Below are positions 9,071 to 17,918 of a DNA stretch of 64,000 bases, in pieces. Source of the stretch: Rhizobium sp. JAB6. Lineage in GTDB: Bacteria > Pseudomonadota > Alphaproteobacteria > Rhizobiales > Rhizobiaceae. Each line of letters opens with the position of its first letter. Positions within the stretch are counted from its first letter, which is position 1. The stretch covers positions 62,001-126,000 of the forward strand of contig NZ_PYJQ01000005.1 of NCBI RefSeq assembly GCF_003024605.1. The letters are read 5' to 3'. A program made the position numbers and the translations under genes. Under the pieces are notes generated by a model. That model did not search any database, was not told the DNA's origin, and saw only the letters and a list, made by a program, of their open reading frames with translations.

Positions 9071-10303
9071 TTATATGGCGGCTTGCTTCTTAGGGCTGAC
9101 CCACCAGCAATAGATCGCGCCCATCGCCAGCAGCACGCAGGTTCCGAGGAACACGGCGCGCATGCCGATATGGCCGCCGACGAAGCCGCCCAGAACCGGG
9201 CCTGCCACCTGACCGACATATTGCGAGGAGATGGAGAGCCCGAGGATACTGCCCGTTGCCGCATCGGGAACATTGTGCCGGATGACGGCGGTGATGCAGG
9301 GCAGAAGGCCTCCGAGCGCCACGCCCATGAGGAAACGCAGTGCGATCAACTGCCAGGCCGAGGTCACGAAAGCCTGCGGTATCAGCAGCAGCGCCGCAAC
9401 AGCAAGCGCCGCCATGATGACGCTCCAGTAGCCGACGCGATCGGCGAGCTTGCCGAGCCAGGAGGATGACAGGATGCTGCCAAGCGCTGCAGCCGCCATG
9501 ACGACGCCCGAGACCATCGTCACCTTGGCGTCCGTGACGAACTGCGCGACATAGACGGTGATGATCGGCTCGATCGACATATTGGCGAGCATCAGCAGCA
9601 GGCCGAGCGACAGCATGGCGACGACGGGGCGTTTGTCCGGAATGGAGGCCCAACTGCCACTGGCCCTCGCAGCCTTCTTGCGCGCCGTGGATTTCTCCTC
9701 CTTGATCAGGAAAGTCGTCGCAAGGAAGGTGAAGAAGATCACGCCGCCGGCGAGCAGGAAGGTGCCGCGAATGCCGATAATCGGGGGCAGGGCGCCGCCG
9801 ATCAGAGGTCCGACCAGATTGCCGGCCATAATGCCGGCGGACAGCGTGCCCAGCGCCCAGGCGGAGCGATGCTTCGGCGTCTGCGCGGCCACGAGCACCA
9901 TCGATCCCGAGGCATAGCCGCCGGCGAGGCCGGTGAACAGGCGCAGCGCCACCAACTGCCACACATTGCCGGCCATGCCCATCAGCGAGATGGCGACCGT
10001 CATGCCGAGGCTCGCGCGGATCAGCATCAGCTTGCGGCCATAGATATCGCCGAGCCGCCCCCAGAGCGGCGCGACGAAAGCGGCGGCGAAGAAGGTGGCG
10101 CCATAGGCTATGCCGGACCATTGCACGATCGCGGCCTTGTCGCTGACGCCGAGTTCCTCGACGTAGAGCGGCAGGAAGGGGAGCAGCAGCGTCATCGCCA
10201 CGATCGTCGTGAACGAGCCGGCGAGGCAGATGATCAGGTTCCGCATCCAATGCGCGGTTTCTGGCTCGGCGGGTGCGGCTGCGTCCCATCTCATATCGGT
10301 CAT
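9071..10303 (-). CDS. MFS transporter, drug/efflux type
   Basis: A 410-residue polytopic inner-membrane protein with about 12 hydrophobic segments. The MFS loop 2-3 motif appears as GRLGDIYGRKLMLI, and its repeat in the second half as GKLADRVGYWSVI. Motif C-like glycine/proline pattern GNLVGPLIGG in TM5 indicates a proton-antiport drug exporter. Its ATG overlaps the stop of the upstream PEBP gene in an ATGA junction, so the two are translationally coupled. Substrate unknown. Confidence 0.88.
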   Translation of the reverse strand: MTDMRWDAAAPAEPETAHWMRNLIICLAGSFTTIVAMTLLLPFLPLYVEELGVSDKAAIVQWSGIAYGATFFAAAFVAPLWGRLGDIYGRKLMLIRASLGMTVAISLMGMAGNVWQLVALRLFTGLAGGYASGSMVLVAAQTPKHRSAWALGTLSAGIMAGNLVGPLIGGALPPIIGIRGTFLLAGGVIFFTFLATTFLIKEEKSTARKKAARASGSWASIPDKRPVVAMLSLGLLLMLANMSIEPIITVYVAQFVTDAKVTMVSGVVMAAAALGSILSSSWLGKLADRVGYWSVIMAALAVAALLLIPQAFVTSAWQLIALRFLMGVALGGLLPCITAVIRHNVPDAATGSILGLSISSQYVGQVAGPVLGGFVGGHIGMRAVFLGTCVLLAMGAIYCWWVSPKKQAAI

Positions 10304-10986
10304 TTCTCGGCCTTTGCATTCAATGTGTAGAACAATTCCTGGCTGCCCGACGCCAGGATATGACCCTTCGCGGCGGCGATGAGATCGGCGCGGGTGAAGA
10401 GATCGGGAAGGTTCAGTCGGTCGACGTCAAGCGCATAGACCGTGACATGGTAGCCATGAACACGCTCGTCGTTCCAGGGCGGGCAGGCACCCATATAGCC
10501 ACCATGCGGTCCGTCCTTCAAATTGCCGCCGCCAGCACCGTTCTGGCCGCGCCGCCCATAGGCTGTGCGCTCGAGCGGCAGGCCGCCCTTGGAAGGGCCG
10601 TTTCCGTCCGTGCCCTCCGCCAGGCTGGTACGCGACGCGGGGATATCGGCCAGCACCCAGTGGACGAATTCCATCCGTTTGAAATCCTTCGGGATGGGTT
10701 TGTCCGCCTTGTTGAACAGCGAGAAATCTGCGGGAACGTCGGGGTCGACCATGGTCAGCGCATAGGAGCGCGTTCCCTTCGGCCCCTTCGACCAGGATAC
10801 GCCCAGGCTCTTGTTCGGCCCAGGGGCGGACTTGTCGGATGCTGTCGAAATGCAGGAGGCATTTTCGGGCAGCATCATCCGGCCGTTGCTTTTGGCAAAC
10901 GTCACCTTGAGATCCGCCGATAGCGCCGGCGTCGCAATGGCTGCTGCGATGACGACGGCGTTCAGAACGTTGAGCATGGTTTTCAT
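10300..10986 (-). CDS. YbhB/YbcL (PEBP) family periplasmic protein
   Basis: A 228-residue secreted protein with signal peptide (residues 1-23, cut after ALSA). It belongs to the phosphatidylethanolamine-binding protein fold: SYALTMVDPDVP, then VHWVLADIP, GPHGGYMGACPPWNDERVHGY and YHVTVYALD are the family's ligand-pocket signatures. Bacterial YbhB-type proteins have no settled function. It is the first gene of a two-gene unit with the MFS transporter. Confidence 0.87.
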   Translation of the reverse strand: MKTMLNVLNAVVIAAAIATPALSADLKVTFAKSNGRMMLPENASCISTASDKSAPGPNKSLGVSWSKGPKGTRSYALTMVDPDVPADFSLFNKADKPIPKDFKRMEFVHWVLADIPASRTSLAEGTDGNGPSKGGLPLERTAYGRRGQNGAGGGNLKDGPHGGYMGACPPWNDERVHGYHVTVYALDVDRLNLPDLFTRADLIAAAKGHILASGSQELFYTLNAKAEK

Positions 10987-11094
10987 GATGTTGCCCTTTC
11001 ATGTTGCGGCTCCGATGAACCTTCGAGGGCTGGGTCTAGCAAATTCATGCCGAGCGTCGGCGCACCCAAACGCTCAAAATGCAGCCCGGAACGC

Positions 11095-11910
11095 TCACGC
11101 GCTGCGAAGTCGATCGGCGAAGCGGCGCGGCGAGCGATAGCCGGCGGCAAGGGCAGCTTCCCGCAGCGACATTCCGTCCTCGGCCAGAAGGGTCGTCGCC
11201 AGCGCCACGCGCTCGCTCGCCAGAACATCGCGCAATGCTGTGCCCTCACGCGACAGGCGGCGGCGCAGCGTAGCGTTGCTCGTGCCGAGCTCAGCGGCGA
11301 TGAGATCGGCCGTCCAGGCGCGATCCGGTTGCCAGCGCACCAGCGCTCGCACCGCCTCGGCTGTGGTCTCGGGCGAACCGGGCAGGGCGCCGCGCATGCC
11401 GAGCACCATGAGGATTTCGAGAAGCCTGTGCTCGATGAGCGGGATGGGCATGTTGCCGCCGGCAATGCCTTCGCCCGCATGATGGATGGCAGCCGCCAGC
11501 AACGGGTCGAGCGGCAAGTCTGCCTGTGACGCGATTCGTGCGGGCGGAAAGGCCTTTACCGCCCGCCGGGTCAATTCCTCGGGGAAGGTAATGAAGATTG
11601 CCCGGTAAGCGCCGGTCTGCGGATCGGGATCGTTGACGACATCGCCGCTCCAGCCGGCCGGCAGCACGAGCACCGTACCCGCCGTAAAATGCCGTTGCCG
11701 TCCCATGCTGACGATTTCCTTGGAACCTTCGAGGATGGCAACGATTGAAACCTGTGAAAAGGCGGATCCGGCAATCCGCTCGCGTTCGCGGGTGACGAAG
11801 GTAAAAAGCGTGGAATAGCTGCCGATGCCGGTTGGCGCGACCGCCGGACGATTGTCCTTGGCGGCGAGCCGGCGCAGCTTTTCCAATATGGGGTGATGGG
11901 CCTCGGCCAC
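11095..11910 (-). CDS. AraC family transcriptional regulator
   Basis: A 271-residue regulator with an N-terminal AraC-type cupin sensor (GSYSTLFTFV, GSKEIVSMGRQRHFTAGTVL and VLPAGWSGDVVND) and a C-terminal double helix-turn-helix. The first HTH has DLIAAELGTSNATLRRRLSR, the second SLREAALAAGYRSPRRFADR. GTG at 11910 is preferred: it has CAGGAAG upstream and matches usual family length. An upstream ATG at 12027 would sit inside a perfect palindrome, and the longer frame to 12471 overlaps the opposite gene. It is divergent from an NTF2-like gene and probably controls it. Confidence 0.8.
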   Translation of the reverse strand: MAEAHHPILEKLRRLAAKDNRPAVAPTGIGSYSTLFTFVTRERERIAGSAFSQVSIVAILEGSKEIVSMGRQRHFTAGTVLVLPAGWSGDVVNDPDPQTGAYRAIFITFPEELTRRAVKAFPPARIASQADLPLDPLLAAAIHHAGEGIAGGNMPIPLIEHRLLEILMVLGMRGALPGSPETTAEAVRALVRWQPDRAWTADLIAAELGTSNATLRRRLSREGTALRDVLASERVALATTLLAEDGMSLREAALAAGYRSPRRFADRLRSA

Positions 11911-12015
11911 AGCGATGACTTCCTGCCTGATGGGGATCTTCGAGGAGTTTGGACCACACGGGCGGCAATGCCAAGCCCGCAAAGTGCCTTGCCGGTTCGC
12001 CCGCCCTATGTTACT

Positions 12016-12040
12016 AACTGATTGCATATCGCAATCAGTT
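12016..12040. promoter_or_regulatory. palindromic operator candidate between araC-type gene and NTF2-like gene
   Basis: Perfect 10-bp inverted repeat AACTGATTGC / GCAATCAGTT with a 5-bp spacer ATATC. It lies 106 bp before the regulator GTG and 48 bp before the NTF2-like start. Confidence 0.65.
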
Positions 12041-12087
12041 TCCGCGGGATGATTGAAAACATCCTGACGCAAAGGAGGAGGCAGATC

Positions 12088-12432
12088 ATGAACTCTCTTG
12101 AAAATGCCCGCTGCGACACGGTCAGACGTTTCTTCGCCGCCTATCTTGCGCAGCACCGCGATATCGTCGATCCCATGCTCACCCTGGATTTCACCTTTTC
12201 CAGCCCGCGGGACGATCACATCGATCGAAAACGCTATTTCGAGCGATGCTGGCCGAAGGAGAAGGTCTTTCGCGATATTCATATCGAACATCTTGTGCCC
12301 GATGGTGATGATGTGATCGTCGGCTATCGCGCCGAGAAGATGGATGGCGGCAGCTTTCGCAATATGGAATTGATCCGCTTTGCTGGCGACCGCATCGCCG
12401 AGGTCAACGTCTATTTCGGGCGGAATTTGTGA
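12088..12432 (+). CDS. SnoaL/NTF2-like small protein
   Basis: A 114-residue protein with the NTF2-like cone fold pattern: helix TVRRFFAAYLAQ, then FTFSSPRDDHIDRKRYFERCWP, and closing strands DDVIVGYRAEKMDGGSFRNMELIRFAGDRI plus EVNVYFGRNL (given here as separate short runs). These proteins bind small hydrophobic ligands or act as polyketide-type cyclases and isomerases; the ligand is unknown. The ATG at 12088 follows a near-perfect AAAGGAGGAG. It is divergent from the AraC-type regulator, which suggests inducible expression. Confidence 0.8.
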   Translation: MNSLENARCDTVRRFFAAYLAQHRDIVDPMLTLDFTFSSPRDDHIDRKRYFERCWPKEKVFRDIHIEHLVPDGDDVIVGYRAEKMDGGSFRNMELIRFAGDRIAEVNVYFGRNL

Positions 12433-12436
12433 GGCT

Positions 12437-13087
12437 TCAGCTGCCCGTAATCTTCGCCGTTGCGGCGGCAAGTGCGGCCGCCGGCGCGGTCATAGGCTGC
12501 GGGCAGCTTTTCGGAAGAAGATGAGCCGCGTCGGTCATCGAGGCCTGAGCGAAAGCGATCGTGACAGCGCCTTCGTCATTGGCCGCTTTCACCGCATCGG
12601 CAATCGAGGTGAGATAGGCCGGGAGATTCCCGGCCCGGAAGTGCGCCCATGCACCCGGCATCAGCCGAACCTCGATTTCGGCTCCCGTTGCTTGCGCCGC
12701 TGCCTCGAAAAGCGCAGTCGTCGGGGCGATGGTCGTGTCAACCGTGCACAGCACGAGGACCTTGCCGCCGCGCTTGACCGCTTGCTCGGCCAGGATCGCA
12801 TCAGCGCGGATGATCGGGGCTCCGGCGTCGGCGGAAATCTTCGACACTGCCGCGCCGAGCGTCGAGCAGTTGAGCACGACGGCATCGGCGTCCTCGGCCA
12901 GATGCCAGAGGAAGGCCGCCGTTTCCGCCGAAATCTCATCCGTCAGGCGCCCTGCTTGTTCGGCGGCAAGAAGAAGATCGGCGCGGACGTGATGACGCAG
13001 CGTGCCCCCAGGCAGTCCGAGCGCCTTCGCCGCCGCTTCATAGACGGCGATGTTGCTTTCGGCTGTGTGCAAACAGGCAATCGTCAC
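12437..13087 (-). CDS. Asp/Glu racemase family protein
   Basis: A 216-residue protein of the aspartate/glutamate/hydantoin racemase family. The first catalytic-cysteine region is VVLNCSTLGAAV around residue 73. A second cysteine is in KSCPQPMTAP near the C-terminus, which aligns with the second catalytic loop although the flanking residues are atypical. The start is GTG at 13087 with GAGGA upstream. Substrate unknown. It converges on the NTF2-like gene with a 4-bp gap. Confidence 0.78.
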   Translation of the reverse strand: MTIACLHTAESNIAVYEAAAKALGLPGGTLRHHVRADLLLAAEQAGRLTDEISAETAAFLWHLAEDADAVVLNCSTLGAAVSKISADAGAPIIRADAILAEQAVKRGGKVLVLCTVDTTIAPTTALFEAAAQATGAEIEVRLMPGAWAHFRAGNLPAYLTSIADAVKAANDEGAVTIAFAQASMTDAAHLLPKSCPQPMTAPAAALAAATAKITGS

Positions 13088-13354
13088 GGATATTCCTCAT
13101 CTCGACAGGAGAGCCGTGAACCTAGCTTCGGGCGCATGCCTTGTCGATATTCGGTGGAGCAGTTCGCCTGTATCAAAACATTATCATATGCAGCAAGGTT
13201 AATTTCTGAGCCTATGCTATACCCGTTTGAAAAATAGGGCGATTTTGTTCCCGTAGGCAACTTTTTTGGCATGTCGCCGGTTGCTCTTACAGGCGACGGC
13301 TCCTATGTTCCGCTTCACCTGCCGACGCAATTTTTTGCCAAGAGGAGAATGACC

Positions 13355-13957
13355 ATGGCTTTCGAATTGCCTGAACTTCCTTATGATTACGATGCACTTT
13401 CGCCCTTCATGTCGCGTGAGACGCTCGAATATCACCACGACAAGCACCACAAGGCCTATGTCGACAACGGCAACAAGCTCGCTGCTGAAGCAGGTCTCTC
13501 CGATCTGTCTCTCGAAGAGATCGTGAAGAAGTCCTTCGGCACCAATGCAGGCCTCTTCAACAACGCAGCCCAGCACTACAACCACATCCATTTCTGGAAG
13601 TGGATGAAGAAGGGCGGCGGCGGCAACAAGCTGCCGGGCAAACTCGAGGCCGCCTTCAATTCCGATCTCGGCGGCTACGACAAGTTCAAGGCCGATTTCG
13701 CCGCTGCCGGCGCCACCCAGTTCGGCTCCGGCTGGGCATGGGTTTCCGTGAAGAACGGCAAGCTCGAAATCTCCAAGACCCCGAACGGCGAAAACCCGCT
13801 CGTCCACGGCGCGAACCCGATCCTCGGCGTCGACGTTTGGGAACACTCCTATTACATCGACTATCGCAACTTGCGTCCGAAGTACCTCGAAGCCTTCATC
13901 GATAGCCTGATCAACTGGGACTATGTCCTGGAGCGCTACGAAGCCGCAACGAAGTAA
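13355..13957 (+). CDS. sodB: superoxide dismutase, Fe-type
   Basis: A 200-residue Fe/Mn-family superoxide dismutase that converts superoxide to oxygen and peroxide in the cytosol. Metal ligands are H27 (EYHHDKHH), H77 (AAQHYNHIHFW), D160 and H164 (DVWEHSYY). The outer-sphere glutamine Q73 sits in the AAQ position that marks Fe enzymes rather than Mn enzymes; GATQFGSGWAWV also fits. ATG at 13355 follows AGAGGAG. It is monocistronic with a strong terminator. Confidence 0.95.
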   Translation: MAFELPELPYDYDALSPFMSRETLEYHHDKHHKAYVDNGNKLAAEAGLSDLSLEEIVKKSFGTNAGLFNNAAQHYNHIHFWKWMKKGGGGNKLPGKLEAAFNSDLGGYDKFKADFAAAGATQFGSGWAWVSVKNGKLEISKTPNGENPLVHGANPILGVDVWEHSYYIDYRNLRPKYLEAFIDSLINWDYVLERYEAATK

Positions 13958-13982
13958 GGTTTGCCGCAGAGGCTGGCTTTCG

Positions 13983-14014
13983 CACCCGGCGTCTTTGGGC
14001 GTCGGGTGTTTTCT
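13983..14014 (+). terminator. rho-independent terminator after sodB
   Basis: Stem CACCCGGCGT / GCGTCGGGTG with G-U pairs, short loop, then TTTTCTTG. Confidence 0.85.
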
Positions 14015-14082
14015 TGTCTGCCGGCCTTATCGATGTATCGTGTGCCGCATGGCGGCTCCAGGAGAGCGCCTCAGGAGGCTGA

Positions 14083-14922
14083 ATGCCGTCAGCACCGCTT
14101 TTCCGCTTCGGTGTCATCGCCGATCCGCAATATGCCGATCTCGAGCCCAATCTCACCCTCGATCGCTATCCCGCCAACAGCCTCGTCAAGCTTCGCGCGG
14201 CGATCGAGGAGTTCAATCGGCATGATCTCGCCTTCGTCGTCACGCTTGGCGATATCATCGACCGCGAATGGAAGAGCTTCGATGCCATTCTGCCCGTCTA
14301 TGAGGCCTTGCGTCACCCAAAATACTTCCTCCTCGGCAACCATGATTTCGCCGTTGCACCCGCTCATCTCGGCACGGTGCCGGCGCGGGTAGGGATGCCG
14401 TCGCCCTATTACGATTTCAGTCTTTCCGGCTATCGCTTCATCGCGCTCGACGGCAATGAGGTGAGCGTCTTCGCTCCCCCCGCGGGCGATCCGCGCCGGC
14501 AGGAAGCGAAGGATCGGATGAAGGCGCTGGAAAACGCCGGCGCTCCCAATGGCCAACGCTGGAACGGGTCCATCGGCGATGTGCAATATGACTGGTTTGC
14601 CGCGAAGCTGCGAGAGGCAAAGGCGGTGGGCGAGAAGGTCATCGTCATGAATCACTATCCGATCTTCCCTGATAATTCGCACAACGCGCTTGACAGTGGC
14701 CGCATGCTGGCGCTTCTGGCCGAGCAGGACCATGTCGTTGCCTATCTTAACGGCCACAATCACGCCGGTAATTTCGGCGTGTCGGGTGACACTTACTTCA
14801 TCAACTTCAAGGGCATGGTCGATACCGGAGACACGAGCGCTTATGCGATCGTTTCGGTTCATGCGGATCGGTTGGAAATTACAGGATTCGGACGCGAAGA
14901 AAGCAGGGTGCTGGCGCTGTAG
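14083..14922 (+). CDS. calcineurin-type metallophosphoesterase (ADPRibase-Mn-like)
   Basis: A 279-residue cytosolic metallophosphoesterase. The five classical metal-binding blocks are visible: ADPQ (D14), GDIID (D57), GNHD (N86, H87), NHYP around 189 and GHNHAG around 225. The arrangement resembles Mn-dependent ADP-ribose/CDP-alcohol diphosphatases. The true substrate is not determined. ATG at 14083 follows CAGGAGGCTG. The 48-bp repeat lies 36 bp downstream of the stop. Confidence 0.88.
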   Translation: MPSAPLFRFGVIADPQYADLEPNLTLDRYPANSLVKLRAAIEEFNRHDLAFVVTLGDIIDREWKSFDAILPVYEALRHPKYFLLGNHDFAVAPAHLGTVPARVGMPSPYYDFSLSGYRFIALDGNEVSVFAPPAGDPRRQEAKDRMKALENAGAPNGQRWNGSIGDVQYDWFAAKLREAKAVGEKVIVMNHYPIFPDNSHNALDSGRMLALLAEQDHVVAYLNGHNHAGNFGVSGDTYFINFKGMVDTGDTSAYAIVSVHADRLEITGFGREESRVLAL

Positions 14923-14958
14923 ACGCCTTAACGAGATCTCCGCATCGTTTGATGTTTC

Positions 14959-15006
14959 GAGCATGATGCCGAAAAGTGCAGACGGTTTTCGGACGACATC
15001 ATGCTC
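14959..15006. repeat. 48-bp inverted-end repeat, copy 2
   Basis: Same length, same 10-bp ends (GAGCATGATG / CATCATGCTC) and same inner pairing runs (CCGAAAAGTG, GGTTTTCGG) as the copy at 2011-2058, with only a few internal differences. Confidence 0.8.
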
Positions 15007-15106
15007 GACCCGCTTGATGCTATGCCGGATGCTAATCATCTGGCATCGGGGAACGATCCGCACCACTGAAGGTTTAGAAACGGAGGCTGGCTGTGAGGCG
15101 AAGCTG

Positions 15107-15604
15107 ATGTTTCCGATATTGCAGATCCTGACAATCCTGATTGTCGCAGTCGCCATGGCGCTGGAGCATGTGCTGGAGCTGCCGGGCAAGATGCGGCCGT
15201 CGAAAGAGGATTACTTGACGGTTCAGCAGATTTATTACCCCGGCTTTACGATCAGCCGTGCCAATGAGCCGCCCGGTGCTCTGCTGCTTTTGCTACTCCT
15301 GTTCCTGATGCCAGCCAATACGATCGCATTCTGGCTATCGGCCGCCGCCTTTGCTGTCATGGTCGCGATGTACGCCCTCTTTTGGTTGCGCAACCGGTAA
15401 ACAATTTTTGGCTGAAAGATGCGAAGCTGAATGGAATGGGCGCAGGCTTCTTTTCTCACGATCCATTCGGTGGCCATCAGATCGAGGCTGCCGTCAAAAC
15501 CGGATTGGATCAAGCTGCGCGATCGGTGGGAATGGTCTCATGCCGTGCGCGCCGCCCTGGGATTGCTGGCTTTTATTCTGTTGGTGACTGCGGTTGCTTT
15601 GTAG
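15107..15604 (+). pseudogene. DUF1772-like membrane protein, frameshifted
   Basis: The first part (15107-15400, 97 codons) encodes a membrane protein with ILTILIVAVAMALEHVLELP and two more hydrophobic segments, then stops at TAA right after LFWLRNR. Homologous-looking sequence continues in the next frame (AQPVNNFWLKDAKLNG) and returns to the original frame as PDWIKLRDRWEWSHAVRAA, ending LVTAVAL and TAG at 15602-15604. The pattern fits one base lost near 15385 and one gained between about 15440 and 15505. DUF1772 (anthrone oxygenase-like) proteins have just this order of elements. It is either a true pseudogene or a sequencing artefact; the first is likelier since both shifts are separated. 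Confidence 0.75.
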
Positions 15605-15727
15605 CGGCGCGCAAAACCGATCCTTGGTGCGTCTTCACTTCGCGGCCATCCGCGTTTGGTCACGTCTTTCGAGGCGGTATGATCTTTCTACCCACATATG
15701 ATCGCAGTCTTCGCGATTTGCAGCACC

Positions 15728-16429
15728 TCAGCCGGCCGCGGCTGGGGTGTTTATCTGCCAGCCATTCACCCAAATCTGCCTCAAGCCATCGCCTTCGCCC
15801 TTGAACCACAATCCCGTCGGCTCACAGCCTTCGATCCGGTCGCTACGGAAATTGCGGATCGCCTGACGCAATTCGCACCACGCGACGATGTTGGCGGTCT
15901 CCGAATAATAAATCAGCGCGATCGGCCGGATGATGCGCTCCGTGGCCTGGCCGAGCTCGTCGCGATAGGCAAGGTCCAGTTTTTCCTCGTCGCGAATGGC
16001 GCGTCGCACCAGTGAGAGATCGATCGCCGCGGCCGACGGTGCTGCAAAGCCCCAGGCATGCAGCGCATTGGCATCGAGCGTCTGGCGCAGCGGCGGCGGC
16101 ACGGCGCCGGCGATCTTGGCGGTGACGCGCTTGGCCGCCTGCTTCAGCTCGGCATCGCCGGTGCGCTCCAGCAGGGCCAGCGACAGCACGATCGCCTCCA
16201 TCTCCTCGATCGAGAACATCAGCGGCGGCAGGTCGAAGCCGGGCCGCAATATATAGCCGATGCCGCGCTCGCCCTCGATCGGCACCCGCATCGCCTGAAG
16301 TGCCGCGATATCGCGATAGACGGAGCGCACCGTCACCTCCAGCCGGGCGGCGATATCGGCCCCCGTCACCGGCCGCTTGGCCAGCCGCAGGATCTGGATG
16401 ATCTCGAACAGGCGCGAAGCCTTGCGCAT
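15728..16429 (-). CDS. YafY/PafC-type WYL-domain transcriptional regulator
   Basis: A 233-residue regulator. The N-terminal winged HTH has RLFEIIQILRLAKRPVTGAD and RLEVTVRSVYRDIAAL (DeoR/HTH_11 type). The WYL-domain region follows, with LDLAYRDELGQATERIIRPI and an IYYSETANIVAWCELR segment; the C-terminal RSDRIEGCEPTG is the family's ending. ATG at 16429 has GAGGCAAG upstream and is preferred over an in-frame TTG at 16441. WYL regulators of this kind typically control a neighbouring divergent gene, here a LysE-type exporter. Confidence 0.87.
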   Translation of the reverse strand: MRKASRLFEIIQILRLAKRPVTGADIAARLEVTVRSVYRDIAALQAMRVPIEGERGIGYILRPGFDLPPLMFSIEEMEAIVLSLALLERTGDAELKQAAKRVTAKIAGAVPPPLRQTLDANALHAWGFAAPSAAAIDLSLVRRAIRDEEKLDLAYRDELGQATERIIRPIALIYYSETANIVAWCELRQAIRNFRSDRIEGCEPTGLWFKGEGDGLRQIWVNGWQINTPAAAG

Positions 16430-16452
16430 TTCTTGCCTCAAAGATGAAGGCT

Positions 16453-16472
16453 ACTGACAACACCCCGTCAGT
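16453..16472. promoter_or_regulatory. inverted repeat in the WYL regulator / lysE intergenic region
   Basis: ACTGAC (16453-16458) and GTCAGT (16467-16472) are perfect inverted halves with an 8-bp spacer. A further half-site, AACTGAC, lies at 16551-16557 just before the LysE start. Confidence 0.5.
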
Positions 16473-16557
16473 TGGCCCGATTTATAAAGCCGCCTATTCG
16501 CTTGAAAATCAACCATTTCCTCTCCTGTCTCCAAGGAGAGTTCGATAGGCAACTGAC

Positions 16558-17196
16558 ATGGGTTACGCAGAAAATCTCTGGCTCTTCTTCATCCTTCTTC
16601 TAGGCATCATCATCGTGCCGGGCATGGACATGCTCTTCGTGCTCGCCAATTCCCTGACCGGCGGCAGCAATCGCGGCCTCGCCGCGACGGGCGGCATCAT
16701 GCTTGGCGGCGCGGTGCACTCGCTGAACGGCGCCGTCGGCATCGGCCTGCTCATGCATTTCGTGCCGGTTCTCTATAATCCGCTGCTGATCGCTGGCGGC
16801 GCCTATATGGCCTTTATCGGTTATACGCTGATGCGCAGCTCCATCACCGTTGGAGGAGACGAGGGGCCAGCCGCCAGCCGCTCCGCCTGGAAGGCGTTCC
16901 GGCAGGGTGCGGTGACTTGCCTGATCAACCCCAAGGCCTACCTCTTCATCTTCGCCGTCTATCCGCAATTCCTGAAGCCGGATTATGGCCCGATGTGGAT
17001 ACAAGCCGTCATCATGGGAGCCATGACCATCGCGACGCAATTCGCAGTTTACGGCGGACTTGCCATCACCGCCGGGCGCAGCCGCGATTTGCTGGTCGCC
17101 AACCCGCAGGCAACGGCCTTCGCGGGTCGTGCGGCCGGCCTGCTGCTTGTCGCCGCTTCAGTATTCACGGTCTGGGAAGGATTGAGAACAGCATAG
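16558..17196 (+). CDS. LysE/RhtB family amino acid exporter
   Basis: A 212-residue inner-membrane protein with about six hydrophobic segments. The family signature near the N-terminus is IIIVPGMDMLFVLANSL (normally PGP), followed by a glycine-rich GGIMLGGAVHSLNGAVGIG. A second hallmark is INPKAYLFIFAVYPQF after the central loop. These exporters remove amino acids or homoserine lactone-like metabolites; substrate unknown. Divergent from the WYL regulator, its likely controller. Confidence 0.88.
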   Translation: MGYAENLWLFFILLLGIIIVPGMDMLFVLANSLTGGSNRGLAATGGIMLGGAVHSLNGAVGIGLLMHFVPVLYNPLLIAGGAYMAFIGYTLMRSSITVGGDEGPAASRSAWKAFRQGAVTCLINPKAYLFIFAVYPQFLKPDYGPMWIQAVIMGAMTIATQFAVYGGLAITAGRSRDLLVANPQATAFAGRAAGLLLVAASVFTVWEGLRTA

Positions 17197-17359
17197 AGGC
17201 GGCTAAAAATGATGGGGTACCAATAGCATGACGCTGATTTTACTTAGGTCTCACCATTTTGTGACTTCATTGCCGTCTGGGAAACCGGCAAACATGTCGC
17301 CGCAAGCATGCGCCGGCCGCCTGGGCGGTCTTGATCATTCGGAGAGGTAGGAGAAGGCA

Positions 17360-17803
17360 ATGAAGTGGAAAGCGATTGTGATGGCGACGGCTCTTGCCGG
17401 CATCGCACTGGGTTCGGTCGTCGCGGCCGACGGCACGCACGATTCCCGTATCGGCATGATGAAGAAGATCGGTGGGGCGACAGGCGCTCTCGGCGCAATC
17501 GCAAAGGGGGACAAGCCCTATGACGCCGATATGGTCAAGGCGTCGCTGACGACGATCGCCGAAACCGCCAAGGCCTTTCCGGATCAGTTCAACCCGCAGA
17601 GCGACAAGACCGATCCCGAGGTCAACCCGAAGATCTGGGAGAATCTCGATGACTTCAAGGCGCATGCCGCCAAGCTTTCGACCGATGCCGAGACGGCGCT
17701 CGCCCAGCTTCCTGCCGACAAGGCCGGTGTCGGCGCGACGCTGAAGACGCTCGGCGCCAGCTGCGGCGCCTGTCATCAGGCCTACCGCATCAAGAAGGAC
17801 TAG
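17360..17803 (+). CDS. class II cytochrome c (c'/c-556 type)
   Basis: A 147-residue periplasmic haem protein. Signal peptide residues 1-22, then a four-helix-bundle cytochrome c' fold. The haem site is at the C-terminus: C135-G-A-C138-H139 in ASCGACHQAYRIKKD. A methionine pair in RIGMMKKIGG near residue 34 could be the sixth ligand, which favours the low-spin c-556 subgroup. ATG at 17360 follows GGAGAAGG. It precedes a dihaem cytochrome by 115 bp, in the same direction, so the two may form an electron-transfer pair. Confidence 0.9.
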   Translation: MKWKAIVMATALAGIALGSVVAADGTHDSRIGMMKKIGGATGALGAIAKGDKPYDADMVKASLTTIAETAKAFPDQFNPQSDKTDPEVNPKIWENLDDFKAHAAKLSTDAETALAQLPADKAGVGATLKTLGASCGACHQAYRIKKD

Positions 17804-17918
17804 TGGCAGGTCGGCCTCGTCCGGAATTGCGTAAAGGCTCTAAATATCGATTTTGGCCTCCGCACCGGTTCTGCCGGTGCTGAGCCTTATGACTTTGGAA
17901 CTGAAGCCAGGGGGTCGA

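Noticed and set aside
11911..12471. N-terminal extension of the AraC-type regulator
   Set aside because: It would run antisense through the NTF2-like gene, which has a perfect SD. A GTG with SD at 11910 gives the normal length.
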